The notes beneath the pieces are model-generated. The model was given only the letters and a program-made list of their open reading frames with translations. It was not told the DNA's origin and searched no databases. The translations under genes and the position numbers were made by a program. This document shows positions 1 to 11,877 of a stretch of 64,000 nucleotides of DNA, in pieces; the stretch's first letter is position 1; each line of letters opens with the position of its first letter. Origin of the DNA: Utricularia gibba (lineage: Eukaryota > Streptophyta > Magnoliopsida > Lamiales > Lentibulariaceae); the NCBI GenBank assembly GCA_002189035.1, contig NEEC01000013.1:2294001-2358000 (forward strand), in the 5' to 3' direction.

Positions 1-1
1 A

Positions 2-2420
2 ACATTTGGCATGCCAAGTACACCAAAAGAGGTGAGTTCCAGAAAAAATATGAGGAGCCAAATTCATTTCAGGGTTCAGGAGCAGTCAGAAGACAATTTT
101 AGGAGGTCAGAAGAATCTAGAGGTATAGGCTCGCAGAAATCCTGGGTCAAGGAGAAGACAGATTTTCCGGCTGTTCAGCAGGCAAAGATTAACACCCAGA
201 GAAGAAATGGATCAGTCTCAGTTTCTAGCAGAAGTCTTGGAAAACAAAAGGAACATAATGATGCCAAACTGGCTGGTTTGAGTCGGAATATTACTGATCC
301 ACATAAGAGAGTGAAAAAGCATACTTCATCAAGGAGTTCTGAGGCTCTCAGATTGAATAACCAAAAGCAAAACCGTGCATCTACAGAAGGCATTGACAAT
401 TTTGAATCATCCTTTTGTCACCCCAAGCTGAGAAAAGAGTCCAATCAATCCATCAGTAATGCCCAGGGTCGAACAAGTCAGACAGTAGATAAGATTTTTG
501 TGAGCAACGTCATAGCATCCAAGAAGATGAACATCATGGTACCTGATCTCAGAAAGCAGCCTCCATCTCTAAGCTCAAAGAACGGTTGTAAGAAAAAACT
601 GCCTGTCATTGGTAATATTCCGATAACTGGAAATGTTGAAGACAGGACTACAGAAATGAAAGCAGCCAACTTATATAAATATAATGCTTTTGAAGATAAT
701 TCTGAATGGGATGGAATTGAAAAGAAGAAGACATTGGATGTCGTGTCATTCACATTTACATCTCCAATAAAAAAGTCAGGTGCTGGATCCAGCCTGCATG
801 ACACTGTCTTTGGATCAGATAGTTCGGTGTTTCCCAGTTCCAGGCTGCTTAGGCATGAAATGGATCTCAGCGTTTCTGCTGCATCATCGTCAGGAATTAG
901 TGCTACTATTGGAGGAGATGCTCTAAGTGCGCTTTTGGAACAAAAGCTAAGAGAATTGACTTCTAATGTATTGCTGTCCCAAGACCATTTGAGATTTTTT
1001 GGTTATGAATGTGACAATGGAGATGTCCTGTCGAGCCCAAGTTCTGTGAAATTCATGCAAAAAGACAACAGTGGATCCATCAATAAACAAGAAATCCATA
1101 GTTCTTTCGCGGATTGTCCTTCAAACAGCAATCCTGGGTCAAACGATCTTGAGGTGAGGATATGGTACATTTTTTTAACTTTGCATCATGGAATAGTTGG
1201 CCTTTGGAATGCCTGAGATAAAGTCATGAACATGCACACGTGGTTGCATATTAATTACCAAGATGAATGGACTATTTTTTCATGAAACATCTAGTCAAGA
1301 GGAATGATACATATGAGTAAAATTTAATTTTATTCTAATGGTTGTGTGCGTGATTTTTCAGATGCTAGAACGTTTTGAAGCTAATGGTCATGCCACTAAC
1401 ACGGATCACCAGAAAGCTTCACAAGCCTCCCACCCCTTTTCAGCTCAGCCCGGGGGTGCTTCTGATTCATTTGAAGTTGATGAAAGCTCCGTTGAAGGTA
1501 AAGCTATGCATCTGTAAGCTTGTACATTCTTTATTTTAAATAGTCTAATCTGCTTGAAGAAATACCGCTTATGGAAAACTTTGCTATAGAACTACACTAA
1601 AAAGATGGCAGAGTATGAGGTGGATAAATGACTTTTGGGATCCCAAAATTTGCTCTATTCTTGTTTCCTGTGGTTTTACCCTTTTGAGAGAACAGAATAA
1701 TGATATGTACAACTACTTGTCATCCCTCTTATATCAGATCCTTTTCAATGATTTTCAGGCGAATATACTTGCTTGTCTTATGCTTCTCATGAAGAGGCAT
1801 ACTGGAGTTCTACAAGGCAATCACATCTTACTGAGTGTGACCACGAGGTCTTAGACACCATGTCTTCAAACTCAGTTGAAGCCTTGTCTGAAAACACCAC
1901 ATCCTGTTCATATATGATAAATCCAAAAGATTCTTCCTCGAACTGGCAACTGCTATACATCGGAGATATACTTGAAGATGCTGTGATTCTCACAGATGAG
2001 CTCGCTCTCCAACAAGTTGAAAAGCTGATACCTTCCAACATGTTCCATCAGCTAGAGAACCAAAAAAAACGTTTGTACTCAGATTCAGGAGAACTCCAAC
2101 GTAGACTAGTCTTTGACTGTGTGTTTGAGTGGCTACAGTGCATATCCGGGGGCCTCCTCGGAACAGGCTTCCATTCTTGGGCTAAGCAGAGGAGGAGGGT
2201 GCTACGACAGAGACAGTGGGTAGCTGAAGAAGTGTACAGAGAAATATCAAGTTGGGCGAACGAGGAGGAGAAGATGGCGGATGAGCTTGTTGACAAGGAT
2301 ATGAGCTCCGGGGAGGGGAAGTGGATTGATTTCGAAGGGGAGGCATTTGAAGAAGGTGTAGAGATAGAGGAGAGTGTGCTAACTTGTCTGGTGAATGAGC
2401 TAGTTGAGGACTTTTTCTGA
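2..2420 (+). CDS. TRM-like protein with C-terminal DUF4378 (5' end outside window)
   Basis: The reading frame is open to the left edge, so the first ATG (11) is probably internal. Exons are 2-1153, 1362-1497 and 1759-2420; all GT/AG and phases join cleanly. About 647 codons are visible. The first ~380 residues are basic, Ser/Asn-rich and disordered. A short conserved block (ALSALLEQKLRELT, near 928-960) is typical of TRM6/7/8-type proteins. The last ~170 residues form a DUF4378 domain (GDILEDAVILTDELAL near 1962-2010; CVFEWLQCISGG near 2117-2155; acidic end near 2320-2420). TRM proteins recruit TON1 and the PP2A complex to cortical microtubules and affect division-plane placement and organ shape; the related LONGIFOLIA proteins promote cell elongation. 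Family assignment is firm; the exact TRM number is inferred. Confidence 0.8.
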
Positions 2421-2917
2421 AGATTCCTTTACTCCTGCCCCGGTGTTCATGATCCTTGAGCCATTTCTGGCCTTTTTCTTATGATCACTCGGCTCATGTA
2501 GCGCCTGTGCTCTGTAAATTTGCAACATGTGACACTGGTGTGGGTGATACCCGGAAATCAGGGAGGGGAATAATTCTTCTTGTCACTTATTTTCGTGTAC
2601 ACCACGCGCTTTCTCCTTTTGATTATTCCATCAATAAATATTGGATATCTATATTTGGTATTCTAATGCAGAGGAAAGAGGTGTTTGATTGAAGGGAGAG
2701 AAATTCGGTAATGAAAAATCATTAAATAATTTAAAAAAACCCTCGTGGAGTCAGTATTTAACATCGGATTGACATTTCAGATCATTAGATGACTGAGCAT
2801 TTGAAAATAGAAACCGACTTCCCTGCTTCTTGGCGCCATAGTTGCCTAGTGTGGAGAACATCGTCGAGTTCGCCTTGTTGTCGAGAAGATCGTCGAGTTC
2901 GCTTTCTTATCGCGTGG
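2421..2917. other. 3' UTR of the TRM gene and start of a gene-poor spacer
   Basis: No coding exon is seen. A canonical AATAAA lies at 2633-2638, about 215 bp after the stop codon, and probably ends the TRM transcript. From about 2840 the sequence becomes less AT-rich, with a repeated ATCGTCGAGTTCGC phrase near 2863 and 2888, leading into the tandem repeat that follows. Confidence 0.5.
2633..2638 (+). terminator. Poly(A) signal of the TRM gene
   Basis: A perfect AATAAA sits in the AT-rich stretch downstream of the TGA at 2418-2420. Position and context fit a plant near-upstream polyadenylation element. There is no direct evidence of the cleavage site. Confidence 0.45.
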
Positions 2918-3745
2918 ATTGGCGTGTGTTCGTACTTCGAGCGCGTTTAGGAGGTACGTTTCTTTCTCACTCTTATCTGGTTTTGTTCTTCTCTTGATAT
3001 GCTTCTGATAGCCATCGGATCCTTGTTAGTCGGTGTGCAGGTTTGTATTCTTTGGTGGAATAATTGAATCCGACTCGGAAGGTATTCGTAGAGGTTTTTA
3101 GATTAATTCAGTCGCACTGGATCTGGTTTTGATGATGTACTAAACAACCATGGCTGCAATTTCACAATTTTCCTTTTACAGATGCAATCGGAATTGGCGT
3201 GTGTTCGTATTTGGAACGCGTTTAGGAGGTACATTTCTTCCTCATTCTATCTGGTTTTGTTCTTCTCTTGATATGCACTTGATACTCATCGAATCCTTGT
3301 CAGTCGGTGTGCAGATTAGTATTCTTTGTTGAAATAAACGAATCCGGTTCAGAAGGTATTTGTAGAGGTTTACAGATTAAGTCAATCGCACTGGATCTGG
3401 TTTTCGTGATGTCCTAGACAACCAGGGCTGGAATTTCATTATTTTCCTTTTTACGGATGCAATCGGAATTGACATTTGTTCGTATTTGGAACGCGTTTAG
3501 GAGGTACATTTCTTCCTCACTCTATCTGATTTTGTTCTTCTCTTGATATGCACTTGATACTCATCGGATTCTTTTCAGTCGGTGTGCAGATTTGTATTCT
3601 TTGGTGGAATAAATGAATCCGATTCGGAAGGTATTCGTAGAGGTTTATAGATTAATTCAGTCGCACTGGATCTGGTTTTCGTGATGTCCTAGACAACCAG
3701 GGCTGGAATTTCACTATTTTCCTTTTTACAGATGCAATCGGTGCA
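2918..3745. repeat. Tandem repeat, ~275 bp x 3
   Basis: Three head-to-tail copies begin at about 2918, 3193 and 3468. Shared landmarks in each are a TTCGTA...GCGTTTAGGAGGTAC block, TCTTGATATGC, CGGTGTGCAG, a TAGAGGTTT block, TCGCACTGGATCTGG and GATGCAATCGG. The copies differ by scattered substitutions and small indels. The spacing is 275 bp both times. No open frame is conserved across copies, so this is non-coding. Its composition (T-rich, GGATCTGG phrases) recalls 5'-UTR introns of highly expressed plant genes, which is only an impression. Confidence 0.85.
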
Positions 3746-4560
3746 TTTTGTTTTGAAATCTCAAGCTGCGTTTTCATTGACATTTGTTCTCCGTGGATGC
3801 AATCTGTGCAATTTAGGCACGCGATCATGCTTTTTGTTTTTCACAACTCATTTCTTAGGTCATGCGTTTTCATTGACATTTGTTATTGTTTTATGGTCAA
3901 TTCAGCATGCAGTTTCGTTAATGATTACGAAACATAGCCCCTGGATCTGGCTTGTTAATGATGTTCTAGAAAGTCCGCTAGGCTTTTAGTTTGGGGATTA
4001 TGAATCTTGTTTTCTATGATCTATTTAGAATGTAGCTTCTGGATCTAGTTTGTGAATGATGTTGTAGAAGGATGTTTAGGTTGTCGTTAGAAGCTTACTT
4101 TTTTATGCTAGTAAGGTTCCATGTGGGGATGCCCTGCTAAGCATCATTGCTTCCTTTTTGCGTTGTTCATTTCTTAGAAAGTAGATTAGTAGGGGGTTAC
4201 GGTCGAAAAATAACAAGATGATGGAAGCAATAGCGAAGGTGCTATGGGGCTAAAGCACAGGTAATTGACTCCTGCTATTAGATGGGCTTTTTGATAGTCT
4301 GTTTCTTACGAATTTATTAAGCATATGGGCTCGAATCCTTCCGATGGTGCTCTATTTGCTCCCTCCGCATGCGACAGTATTTGTATTCGAATTGTTTTCC
4401 ATTTACGATGGGCTGACTACTTGGGCCGCCTCAAAGACGCAGAAACCAACACACACTAGGTAACCTCACAATACTCTTTCTCATCTTAAATTGCGCCTAT
4501 GAGAATCATTAACGTAATTATGCCGCTCTAATGGGCCTCAATGTGCATACTACAATGGCG
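3746..4560. other. Non-coding spacer with decayed repeat fragments
   Basis: No gene was recognised. A 20-base phrase CGTTTTCATTGACATTTGTT occurs twice (near 3769 and 3865). A pair of diverged ~85-bp segments, each starting at a CTGGATCTGG or CTGGATCTAG phrase and followed by an AATGATGTT phrase, lies at about 3941-4080. These look like older relatives of the 275-bp repeat to their left. Confidence 0.4.
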
Positions 4561-5700
4561 TGGGCGTTAGCCTTATTTACAAAACTCATGAGGCTTATTT
4601 ATACTTATGGGACTATATTGCAGTCCAAAAGCACTTCTTATTTTGGTAAATAATTTATACTATAATTTATAAAATTACATATTTAATTTTTTATATTATT
4701 AAAAATAATTGATATTAATTTTAATGTCATTAATAAAACATCATATGTGATATGATATAATCATCATTATTAAATAAAATATAAATACAATAGAATTATA
4801 ATTATTTTGAATCGTATTAAATACAAATGCAATAAACTTTAATATGAATATCATTTAATTCATAAAATTTCATATATGAATGCAAAAAAACTTAACACAA
4901 AATTTTATTAAATTTTGAACAAGAATCAATTCAAAACATCATAAACTGACTCACTTTTTAAAAATAATGAAAACCATTTAAATCTTTGTTACATAATTTT
5001 AACAATTGGAAATGTTTTTTTTTCATAATTTTAAAACTTAAAAATTAAGTTCTTTATATTTACTAAAACTTAAGATGTTGTTCTTGTAATTTTTTCTTTT
5101 TGAATGAATACCAGAACATATACCTTAGCCAATTCTCTTCAACGCAAGTATCATGATGTCCCTCCTGCAAATACATAGAATGAATATCCTAAAAAATTTT
5201 CATGCATGCATCAAAAATTTATATACATGCCTTGGACTAAATAACTTATATGCATCTATCAAAAATTTGAGGATTAAACGGGTATCCTGAAAAAAAAGGG
5301 TCATTTTAAAAAATGATCAATCTATTGTGTAGGTGAAAAAAATCATTATTAAGTATATTATTTTTCATATACAAAAAGTATACAACATTTATTTTATAAA
5401 TATATCCTAAAAAAGATGCTCATTTAATTTCTCAAATTTTTCGACTAATTTCACTTAAATCTCGACTAAGGGCAAATTCAGGATCAAAGTTTTTTGAGGA
5501 AAAAAATGAAATCTCAAATTCTTATAGGTGTTGATATCTGCAAATTCGATCAAGTAATTCCTATATTAAAATATCATACTAAGATTTTTTAGCTCTGTGT
5601 CTTATGTGGTTTACCAACTCAAAACTATGTGAAGTTGTTTAAACACGAGTAGAAAGTTCTGGAGGAGAAAATGGAGTTAAGAAGTTTCACCACTGTATTA
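4561..5700. other. AT-rich spacer
   Basis: This stretch is strongly AT-rich, with long A and T runs and no credible open frame. The phrase ATCAAAAATTT is repeated near 5211 and 5260. On the minus strand, 5113-5155 is flanked by an acceptor-like GCAG and a donor-like GTATAT, but the segment matches nothing I recognise, so no gene is called. Confidence 0.4.
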
Positions 5701-6504
5701 GAGTTGATGCATGATTGGTTTACTAACCTGAGATAGCACCTTTGACGACGGCACATTCCACCACCGTATAATCAGCATGAAGATCAAGCCTGTTGACCAG
5801 TGACATATATAATAAAGTTATTTTAGAAGTTTAAGGCATCAATCTTAATCTAGGAATAAAGCCAACAGCCAATAGAAATTGGAAAATTATAAAGACACAG
5901 GGAATTCAACGCTTGCCCACGAACAACGTTCAGAAATTTCATTACTAAAAAGCAATGTGAAATGCCTTACGACAAGTGTTGGATCGAAATCCTTGATTTT
6001 GACATCAGGAAATGCATCATTGTGACGATTCCGCTCCACTCCCGATCAATAAAATGAATCAACTTGATGGTCATGCTTAAATACCTCACGAAGATTTACA
6101 TCTCAAAGGTCGCGATACTCTGGATTCTAGGCATTGGATTTCTGGTGTAATACAGACAAAAATTGTCATTCAAGGTGTGAAAGAAATCGAGAAAATGAAA
6201 TTTCAACTTCTATGCAACAAATAATGATAAAAAAAATCTCATTCTAGATATCGAGGATGAAAAAGTTGATTACTTCAATAACAATCATTCATTAGGATCA
6301 AATGATTTCCAGATGTTCAAATATGAAAGATCACAATCAAAAGAAGAAGGAAAACTTAACAATTATAATATTTCAAGCAAATCGCGATGCACTTGAGAAT
6401 AAATTTGAAAACAAGAATAAGGATCAACATCCTCCATTCTAATACAATGATTGCATCCAACATATGCATGAAGGTAACGATTAGGTTTCAAGTACGTCTA
6501 CGAT
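5701..6504. other. Spacer with possible minus-strand exon relics
   Basis: No gene is called. On the minus strand, two short open segments (about 5990-6050 and 5735-5795) are flanked by splice-like signals and read as plausible protein, but their phases do not join and I do not recognise the product. They may be the remains of a small gene whose promoter would be the minus-strand TATA motif near 7267. Confidence 0.25.
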
Positions 6505-7185
6505 CTTTAATCAATAAAGAAAAAGCACGACAGCGTAAAATAAACATTGGTCAATCCGTCCGCTATTATGGAGCCCTAATCTCACCATTCCAAAATAGCA
6601 CACGAAACTGCTACTTCTCGATTCCACTCCCATCACCGCTGGCGATAAAACCATCAGAGATATTTTATGATTTTGCATATTATAATCAATCGAGAGAACG
6701 TGTGATAGCGTAAAACAAACCTTCGTCGATCCGTCCACTTTTTATGAAGTTCTGGATCTCAACATTTTAACGTAGCACAAAGCCACTACTTCTGGATTCT
6801 GCTTCCACCACCGCTGGCGATAAATCATCAGATCTCTTCTATGATCTTATACATCATAATCAATAGAGATAAAACACGAAAACGTAAAACAATCTTTCCT
6901 CCATGCATTCGCTCATTATGGAACCTTAGATCTCGCCATTTCAAAGCAGCAAGAAGCCGCTACTTGTCGAATCCACTCCCACTGTCGTTAACGATAAACC
7001 ATCAGATCTCTTCCATAATCTTGTATATCATAATCAATAGAGAGAAAGCACGAAAATGAGACAAACCTTCGTTGATCCGTCCGCTCATTGTGGAGCCCTA
7101 GATCTCACGATTTCAAAACTGTACGAAGTCGCTACTCCTCGATTCCACTTGCACCATCTCTAGTGATAAACAATTAGATCTCCTT
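6505..7185. repeat. Tandem repeat, ~174 bp x ~4
   Basis: Nearly four copies follow each other. The landmark CCGTCCGCT-ATTATGGAG recurs at about 6556, 6731, 6905 and 7077 (spacings 175, 174 and 172). Each copy also has a CTACTTCTCGATTCCACTCC block, a CACCGCTGGCGATAAA block and AATCAATAGAGA. Copies are clearly diverged and carry no shared open frame. The last copy stops near 7185, where unrelated C/G-richer sequence begins. Confidence 0.85.
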
Positions 7186-7670
7186 CTCCGCCTTAATCGT
7201 TCCGGGAGCGGGAAACAAACAGCAGAGGGAGGGAAAAGGTATCCGCATTTGAAATCTGCGCTTGGGTATTTATAGACAAATGAAGCTTCAGGAGCGATAA
7301 AATATAAAATATGGAAAAATAAAGGGTGCATATTTGTAAATTTTACGAAATGTGAGGACTATTTAATTTCTCTTTATGATTGTGATTATTTTTTCCTAAT
7401 CCGTGAAAATTTTTTGCATTCTTTACAAGAAATTTAGGATAATAATTATTTATTTTAATTTTACATTATACATGGACGTTATTAGAGAATTTTATTATTT
7501 TTTATGCACTTTATTCAACATACAATTGAATTAATGGTATTTGTTTTTTTATTTTTATGAAATATATTTGATTCTAACCATTAGCGCTCCCGGTGGCGGC
7601 ATTCGCTGTACACGGCTGCGGAGCATCGAGCAAAAGTTGAGACGGAGATTGTGTAGTAAAATCGTGGAGT
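7186..7670. promoter_or_regulatory. Upstream region of RAD9, with a divergent minus-strand TATA
   Basis: This is the 485-bp spacer before the RAD9 start codon. On the minus strand a TATA-like CTATAAATACCC lies at about 7265-7276 and would drive transcription leftwards into the 174-bp repeat. On the plus strand the 100 bp before the ATG is less AT-rich (CCGGTGGCGGCATTCG), as is usual for a TATA-less housekeeping promoter. This is inference from sequence only. Confidence 0.35.
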
Positions 7671-10204
7671 ATGGAGTTCAGTCTGAGTGGAAATTCGATT
7701 AAAATTTTTGCACGTTCAATCATCTGCCTAGCTCGAATCGGCACCGAGCTTGTTTTCCAGTCCTCGCCTTCTCAGGTTCTCTTCCGCCGCTTTCCATGTC
7801 TTCTGAGTTTCTTCTTACGAGTCTTTTCTGAAAAAAAAAATATGAGTTCCTACGCTGCGGTGCATTCATTTCTTGAATTGGGGATTTTTTTTTTAATTTT
7901 TCGGATATTGAAGAGTGTTGCATCTGATCAGTGATTGAATTTTTTTTACAGCTTACATTAAACACTCTTAACTCATCCCGATCGGCCTTCCAATCTATTA
8001 CATTCAAGCAAGATTTTTTTGATGCGTATACTGTTTCTGGTGCCGAAGTAAAATGTAGCGTGCTCCTCAAGGTATAATGGTTATGTTAAGAGTTGAATTC
8101 ATGAGTATTAATTAATTAGGTTGGTTTGACTCTTGCTTTACTCTGTACAGGCTATTTGTTCTGTTCTAAGAACCCCATTGTCTAATATAGACCATTTAGC
8201 TGTGCTGTTGTCTGATTCCGGTGCATCCAAGGTGCAGTGGACTTTGAACTGTAATTCTGGTATGAAAGCAATGCATTCTTCTGTTGAGTAAAAGTGCCTT
8301 GAGTAAATATGAAATACTATAACTTCACAGGTATGAAGAAGACCTACTGGGTTACTTGTACCATTGAGCCGGATTTTCAACATCTATCACTTGATAGGGA
8401 GAAGTTCCCCAGCAGCCTTGTGGTACGACCTCGTCATTTGAACAGATTGCTTGCAAATTTTCAGTCAAATCTTCAGGAGATTACTGTAATTGCAACAGAG
8501 CCTCATGAGGCTCCTCATGATGCCATTGATCAAATTGGTGGAAAAGCTGTTGAGTTAAGAAGTTATATAGACCCAACAAAAGGTGAACATATCACTGTGC
8601 GATTTCTCTCCCACAGCAAGATCAATTGATGGCAGAAGCAACTTTTTATTTCAGAAAACGATTCATCTCTTCACACTCAGTTGTGGATAGATCCTGGTGA
8701 AGAATTTGTTCAGTATACTCACAGTGGTCATCCTGTAGATGTTACATTTAGTGTGAAGGAGTTAAAGGTAACCCTGTAAATGTTTGGATATTCATGTGTT
8801 TCTTCTCAAGTTTCTTAACCATAATTGTTTCCCGAGTTCAAAAGAAATTCTGAAAATGGATTGTTTAAAACTCTTGTGCTTTCTTTATTGAATACCTGAT
8901 TTTGAGGTTGCATCACGTCTTGAATCCAAACTGCTTCACACTTTGGATAGTCTGGGTCACTCACACATTTCCTTATCCTGCCGCTCCAGGCTTTCCTTTC
9001 CTTTTGTGAGTCATGCGAAGTGGACATTCACCTGTACTTCGAAAAAGCTGGAGAGTAAGAATTACCATTTTTTTATTACAAAGCGATATTCTTTTTTCTC
9101 ATTTCAGTTTTTTATTTTGTTAATATTGCTTTCATAAAGTGTTTAAGTTTTTTGCTTACTCAAATCTACTACGTCTCCATTTTTGGTATTGGTGTTTTTA
9201 GTCCTTCGTTCTGTATTGATTACATTACAACATGAGTAGGCCAATTCTAATGGTTCCGAAGTTCGGGTTGGATGATGGCACTGGTTCAAATTTTGATACC
9301 ACCCTTGTACTTGCTACAATGCTTGTATCACAAATTGATGCTGGAAATTCTTCTGAACCTCCACCATCAGCAAATGTTGGAGCAAATCCACGACAGGGAG
9401 CAGCTGGGAATAATGACCAGCCATCCGACCATACGAAAATTTGGTCTGAACTCTCAGGTAAGATAATTATTTGCTTGTGTTAAAGAGTGTGATCACAATC
9501 CCAGTTTATCTCCTTACCCATTTCCCCACAGGAAGTGCTGCTAAAGGCGGTAATAATGCTGAGTCTAGGCGAATTCCAGCTGTAAGAAACCAAAGCACAA
9601 GAGAACAGACTACATTTCAAAAGGAAAGAGCAGTGAACAATATTTCTGTAGATATTGCTCCTGAGCTGATTCGCAATCCTGAAGAGTATCCTTTCTACAT
9701 CTGATTCTTGAGTTCCCATCAGCATCAATCTCAGAACTTAAAAAAATTTAAATCGTTTCATAGATGTGCATACGGCAGATACAATCTGCATCAAAAAGAG
9801 CAGCTCCTTTACTTCGCAGGGTGGTTGGTCCACCAGCATGAGTAAGATTGCACAATCTAAATCCATTTAGTTTCCGATTTTCAGTTACTAAATGTTCTTC
9901 ATGAGCTCCTGAACCATGTAGATGTTCCCTTAACTGTGCTTTAGCTTTCACTACCCTGAAACAGATGCTCCAACGCAGCAGCAGCTGCAGCCTGGAGGTT
10001 AGTCGCCGTGTTAGATACTATCTACAGTTCCTCACTTGTTCCCTGAGCGCTTATCTGCATCCATCTCCTGCTGTTATCAATTGTCTAGATGATGCCCGTG
10101 CTGCCTCGCAACGCCATCCTCGAAACTGGGTCGATGCAGATGAGGATGACGACGACACAGATGACTCAGAACTGTGCATACAGTCAACACCCCCACACTC
10201 ATGA
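7671..10204 (+). CDS. RAD9: RAD9 checkpoint clamp subunit
   Basis: Exons: 7671-7775, 7952-8071, 8151-8259, 8331-8582, 8655-8767, 8990-9054, 9240-9457, 9532-9685, 9779-9841, 9945-9997, 10089-10204. All phases join and give 455 aa, close to the usual plant length. RAD9 forms the 9-1-1 ring with RAD1 and HUS1, loads at damaged DNA in the nucleus and supports checkpoint signalling and homologous repair. The first ~280 residues are the PCNA-like Rad9 fold, recognised from MEFSLSGNSIKIFARSI, the GMKKTYWV strand, FPSSLVVRPRHLNRLL, GKAVELRSYIDP and PKFGLDDGTGSNFD. The rest is a Ser/Gln-rich tail ending in the plant-typical NWVDADEDDDD and QSTPP. Exons 8-10 were placed by phase and splice sites and are less certain. 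A short AG (TAG) decides the start of exon 7. Confidence 0.93.
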
Positions 10205-10795
10205 TCAGCATGAATCCTCCTGTGCAGTTAGTTGTTCCTTCCAACTCTAATCTTATCAAGTCTGTCGACGAGATCCGATCCTATGCAAGTGCACAATTCC
10301 TAGCTCACTGATGAGTTTTGTGGATCTTCCCCTTAGAACTTCAAGTAGTCTTCTCCAAATGGTGAAGTAAAAAAGAAAAGAAAAGCATTCAATGCTCACA
10401 GAGAGCATGTATGCCTGCAGAACGGGTGCCAGTGAATGCTCGCCCAAGGAATTCGGTAAAAACAATTCCCTTTCACCGACACCACACGTGTCTTGAAAAA
10501 TTGTCCAATCTCATTCAATGTTAAAAAAAAAAGACCTGGTTTGAATAAGCAACTGGGTGACCCGAGAAACAAATGTTTGAATGATAAGGTAGGCTGTAGG
10601 CATTTTTGAATTGATGGCTCCTGTCCTTAGCCGTAAGATAATACTAGAAAAGTCGTCTTCCTTTCTTTTCTTTTTCCAGGGAACCTCGACGACTTTCAGG
10701 GGCATCTCGATGCTTTCAAACTGATTGGCAGCCTTTTCATTGACAATTCTCCAATTCTCCGTTCCCAGATCGGTTCGCACTGTCCCGGCCGTGAT
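10205..10795. other. Spacer between RAD9 and the ATL gene
   Basis: This holds the RAD9 3' UTR and the ATL promoter. A run of ten A residues lies at about 10524-10533. No further gene, repeat or clear TATA was recognised. Confidence 0.4.
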
Positions 10796-11877
10796 ATGGT
10801 CTTGCTGCTTCATCCATTTCTGATAATGATAGGAGTTAGGATGGAGTTCGGGCCGGCGCATCTCGTGATCGCCGCCGCACTCATGGCGGATCTTGTGGAT
10901 GCTCAAGCCAGTAGCGGGGGCAGTTTTAGCGATAATCCGTATAATTTCGCGCAGTTCAATCCACCCATCGCCAGCATCTTGATTGCCCTGGTGGCGGCGC
11001 TTTTCGTCATGGGCGTCTGCTCAGTATACCTCCGCCGCTGCAGCGACGCCCCTGTTTCGGTGGGTAGTATCCGAAGAGGTCTTTCTATGCGCACGCGGCG
11101 AGGTGTGGCGGCGCGTGGACTGGATCAGGAGATCATCGTGAATTTCCCCACTTTCTCCTATGCGGAGGTGAAGGAGCACAAGGTCGGGAAAGGCGCCCTG
11201 GAGTGCGCCGTTTGTTTGAACGAATTTGTCGAGGATGATACGCTGCGTTGGCTACCGCACTGCGATCACGTTTTCCATCCGGAGTGCATCGGCGCGTGGC
11301 TCGCACACCACACCACTTGCCCCGTGTGTCGGGCGGACTTGACCCACCCCGCCCAATCGCCACCGCTGGAGCCGCCGGGAAGCAATCGGGTTGGCTCGAG
11401 AAACGGTGAAATCGTCGTACAAATAGATGACTCTGAGACCATCGCCGCCCCAGGAACCCCATCCCCAATTCCGAAACCCTAAACAGTTCACCAAACTTCA
11501 AATCCCATTCCACAGGGCACTCGCTGGTTCCTGTAGGAGAGACTCTAGATCGGTTTACTCTGCGATTGCCGGAGGGAGTGAAGAAGGAGGTGATGGAGAG
11601 GTCAAAGTTGAACAGAGCCAGAAGCTACGCCGGTGGTTCCGCTCCAGCGTTCAGAAGCGGCGGCGAAGAAGACGCCAGCCGCGGCAGCGCAAGGTCTAAC
11701 CAGACACTCTCAGAGCGATGGGTAACAATCCGGCGAGCTTTGTCGATGAAATCGCCGAAAGTGGTCAGTGACGGCGGCAGCCGTAGTACGTCGAGAATGG
11801 CGTCGCTCAAGTGCCTGGAACCTAAACCCGCGGAAAGTCCAAATGGCGGCGGCACTAACGCCAACCTACACGTGTAG
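10796..11877 (+). CDS. ATL-family RING-H2 E3 ubiquitin ligase (ATL6/ATL31-like), frameshifted
   Basis: Intronless, as is usual for ATLs. Frame one (10796-11482) has a hydrophobic N-terminus, a transmembrane segment (IASILIALVAALFVMGVCSVY, ~61-81), the GLD motif (GLDQEIIVNFPTFSY) and a complete RING-H2 finger (CAVCLNEF ... CDHVFHPEC ... CPVCR, ~139-180). It then stops at 11480. The family's C-terminal blocks continue in another frame: SHSTGHSLVPVGE, RFTLRLPEGVKKEVMERSKL, ERWVTIRRALSMKSP and MASLKCLEPK, ending at 11877. One missing base between about 11437 and 11476 explains this. ATL6 and ATL31 are membrane ligases controlling carbon/nitrogen response and defence; their C-terminus binds 14-3-3 proteins. 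Alternative starts are 10826 and 10841. The product is either truncated or an assembly artefact. Confidence 0.8.

Noticed and set aside
5735-6060. Possible minus-strand exons
   Set aside because: Short open pieces with splice-like ends were tried in all phases. No combination joins without a stop and the peptides match no family I know, so no gene was called.
9686-9960. Apparent premature end of RAD9 at 9704
   Set aside because: A GTATCC donor after 9685 and exons at 9779-9841 and 9945-9997 join in perfect phase to the conserved NWVDAD end, so the gene is intact and not frameshifted.
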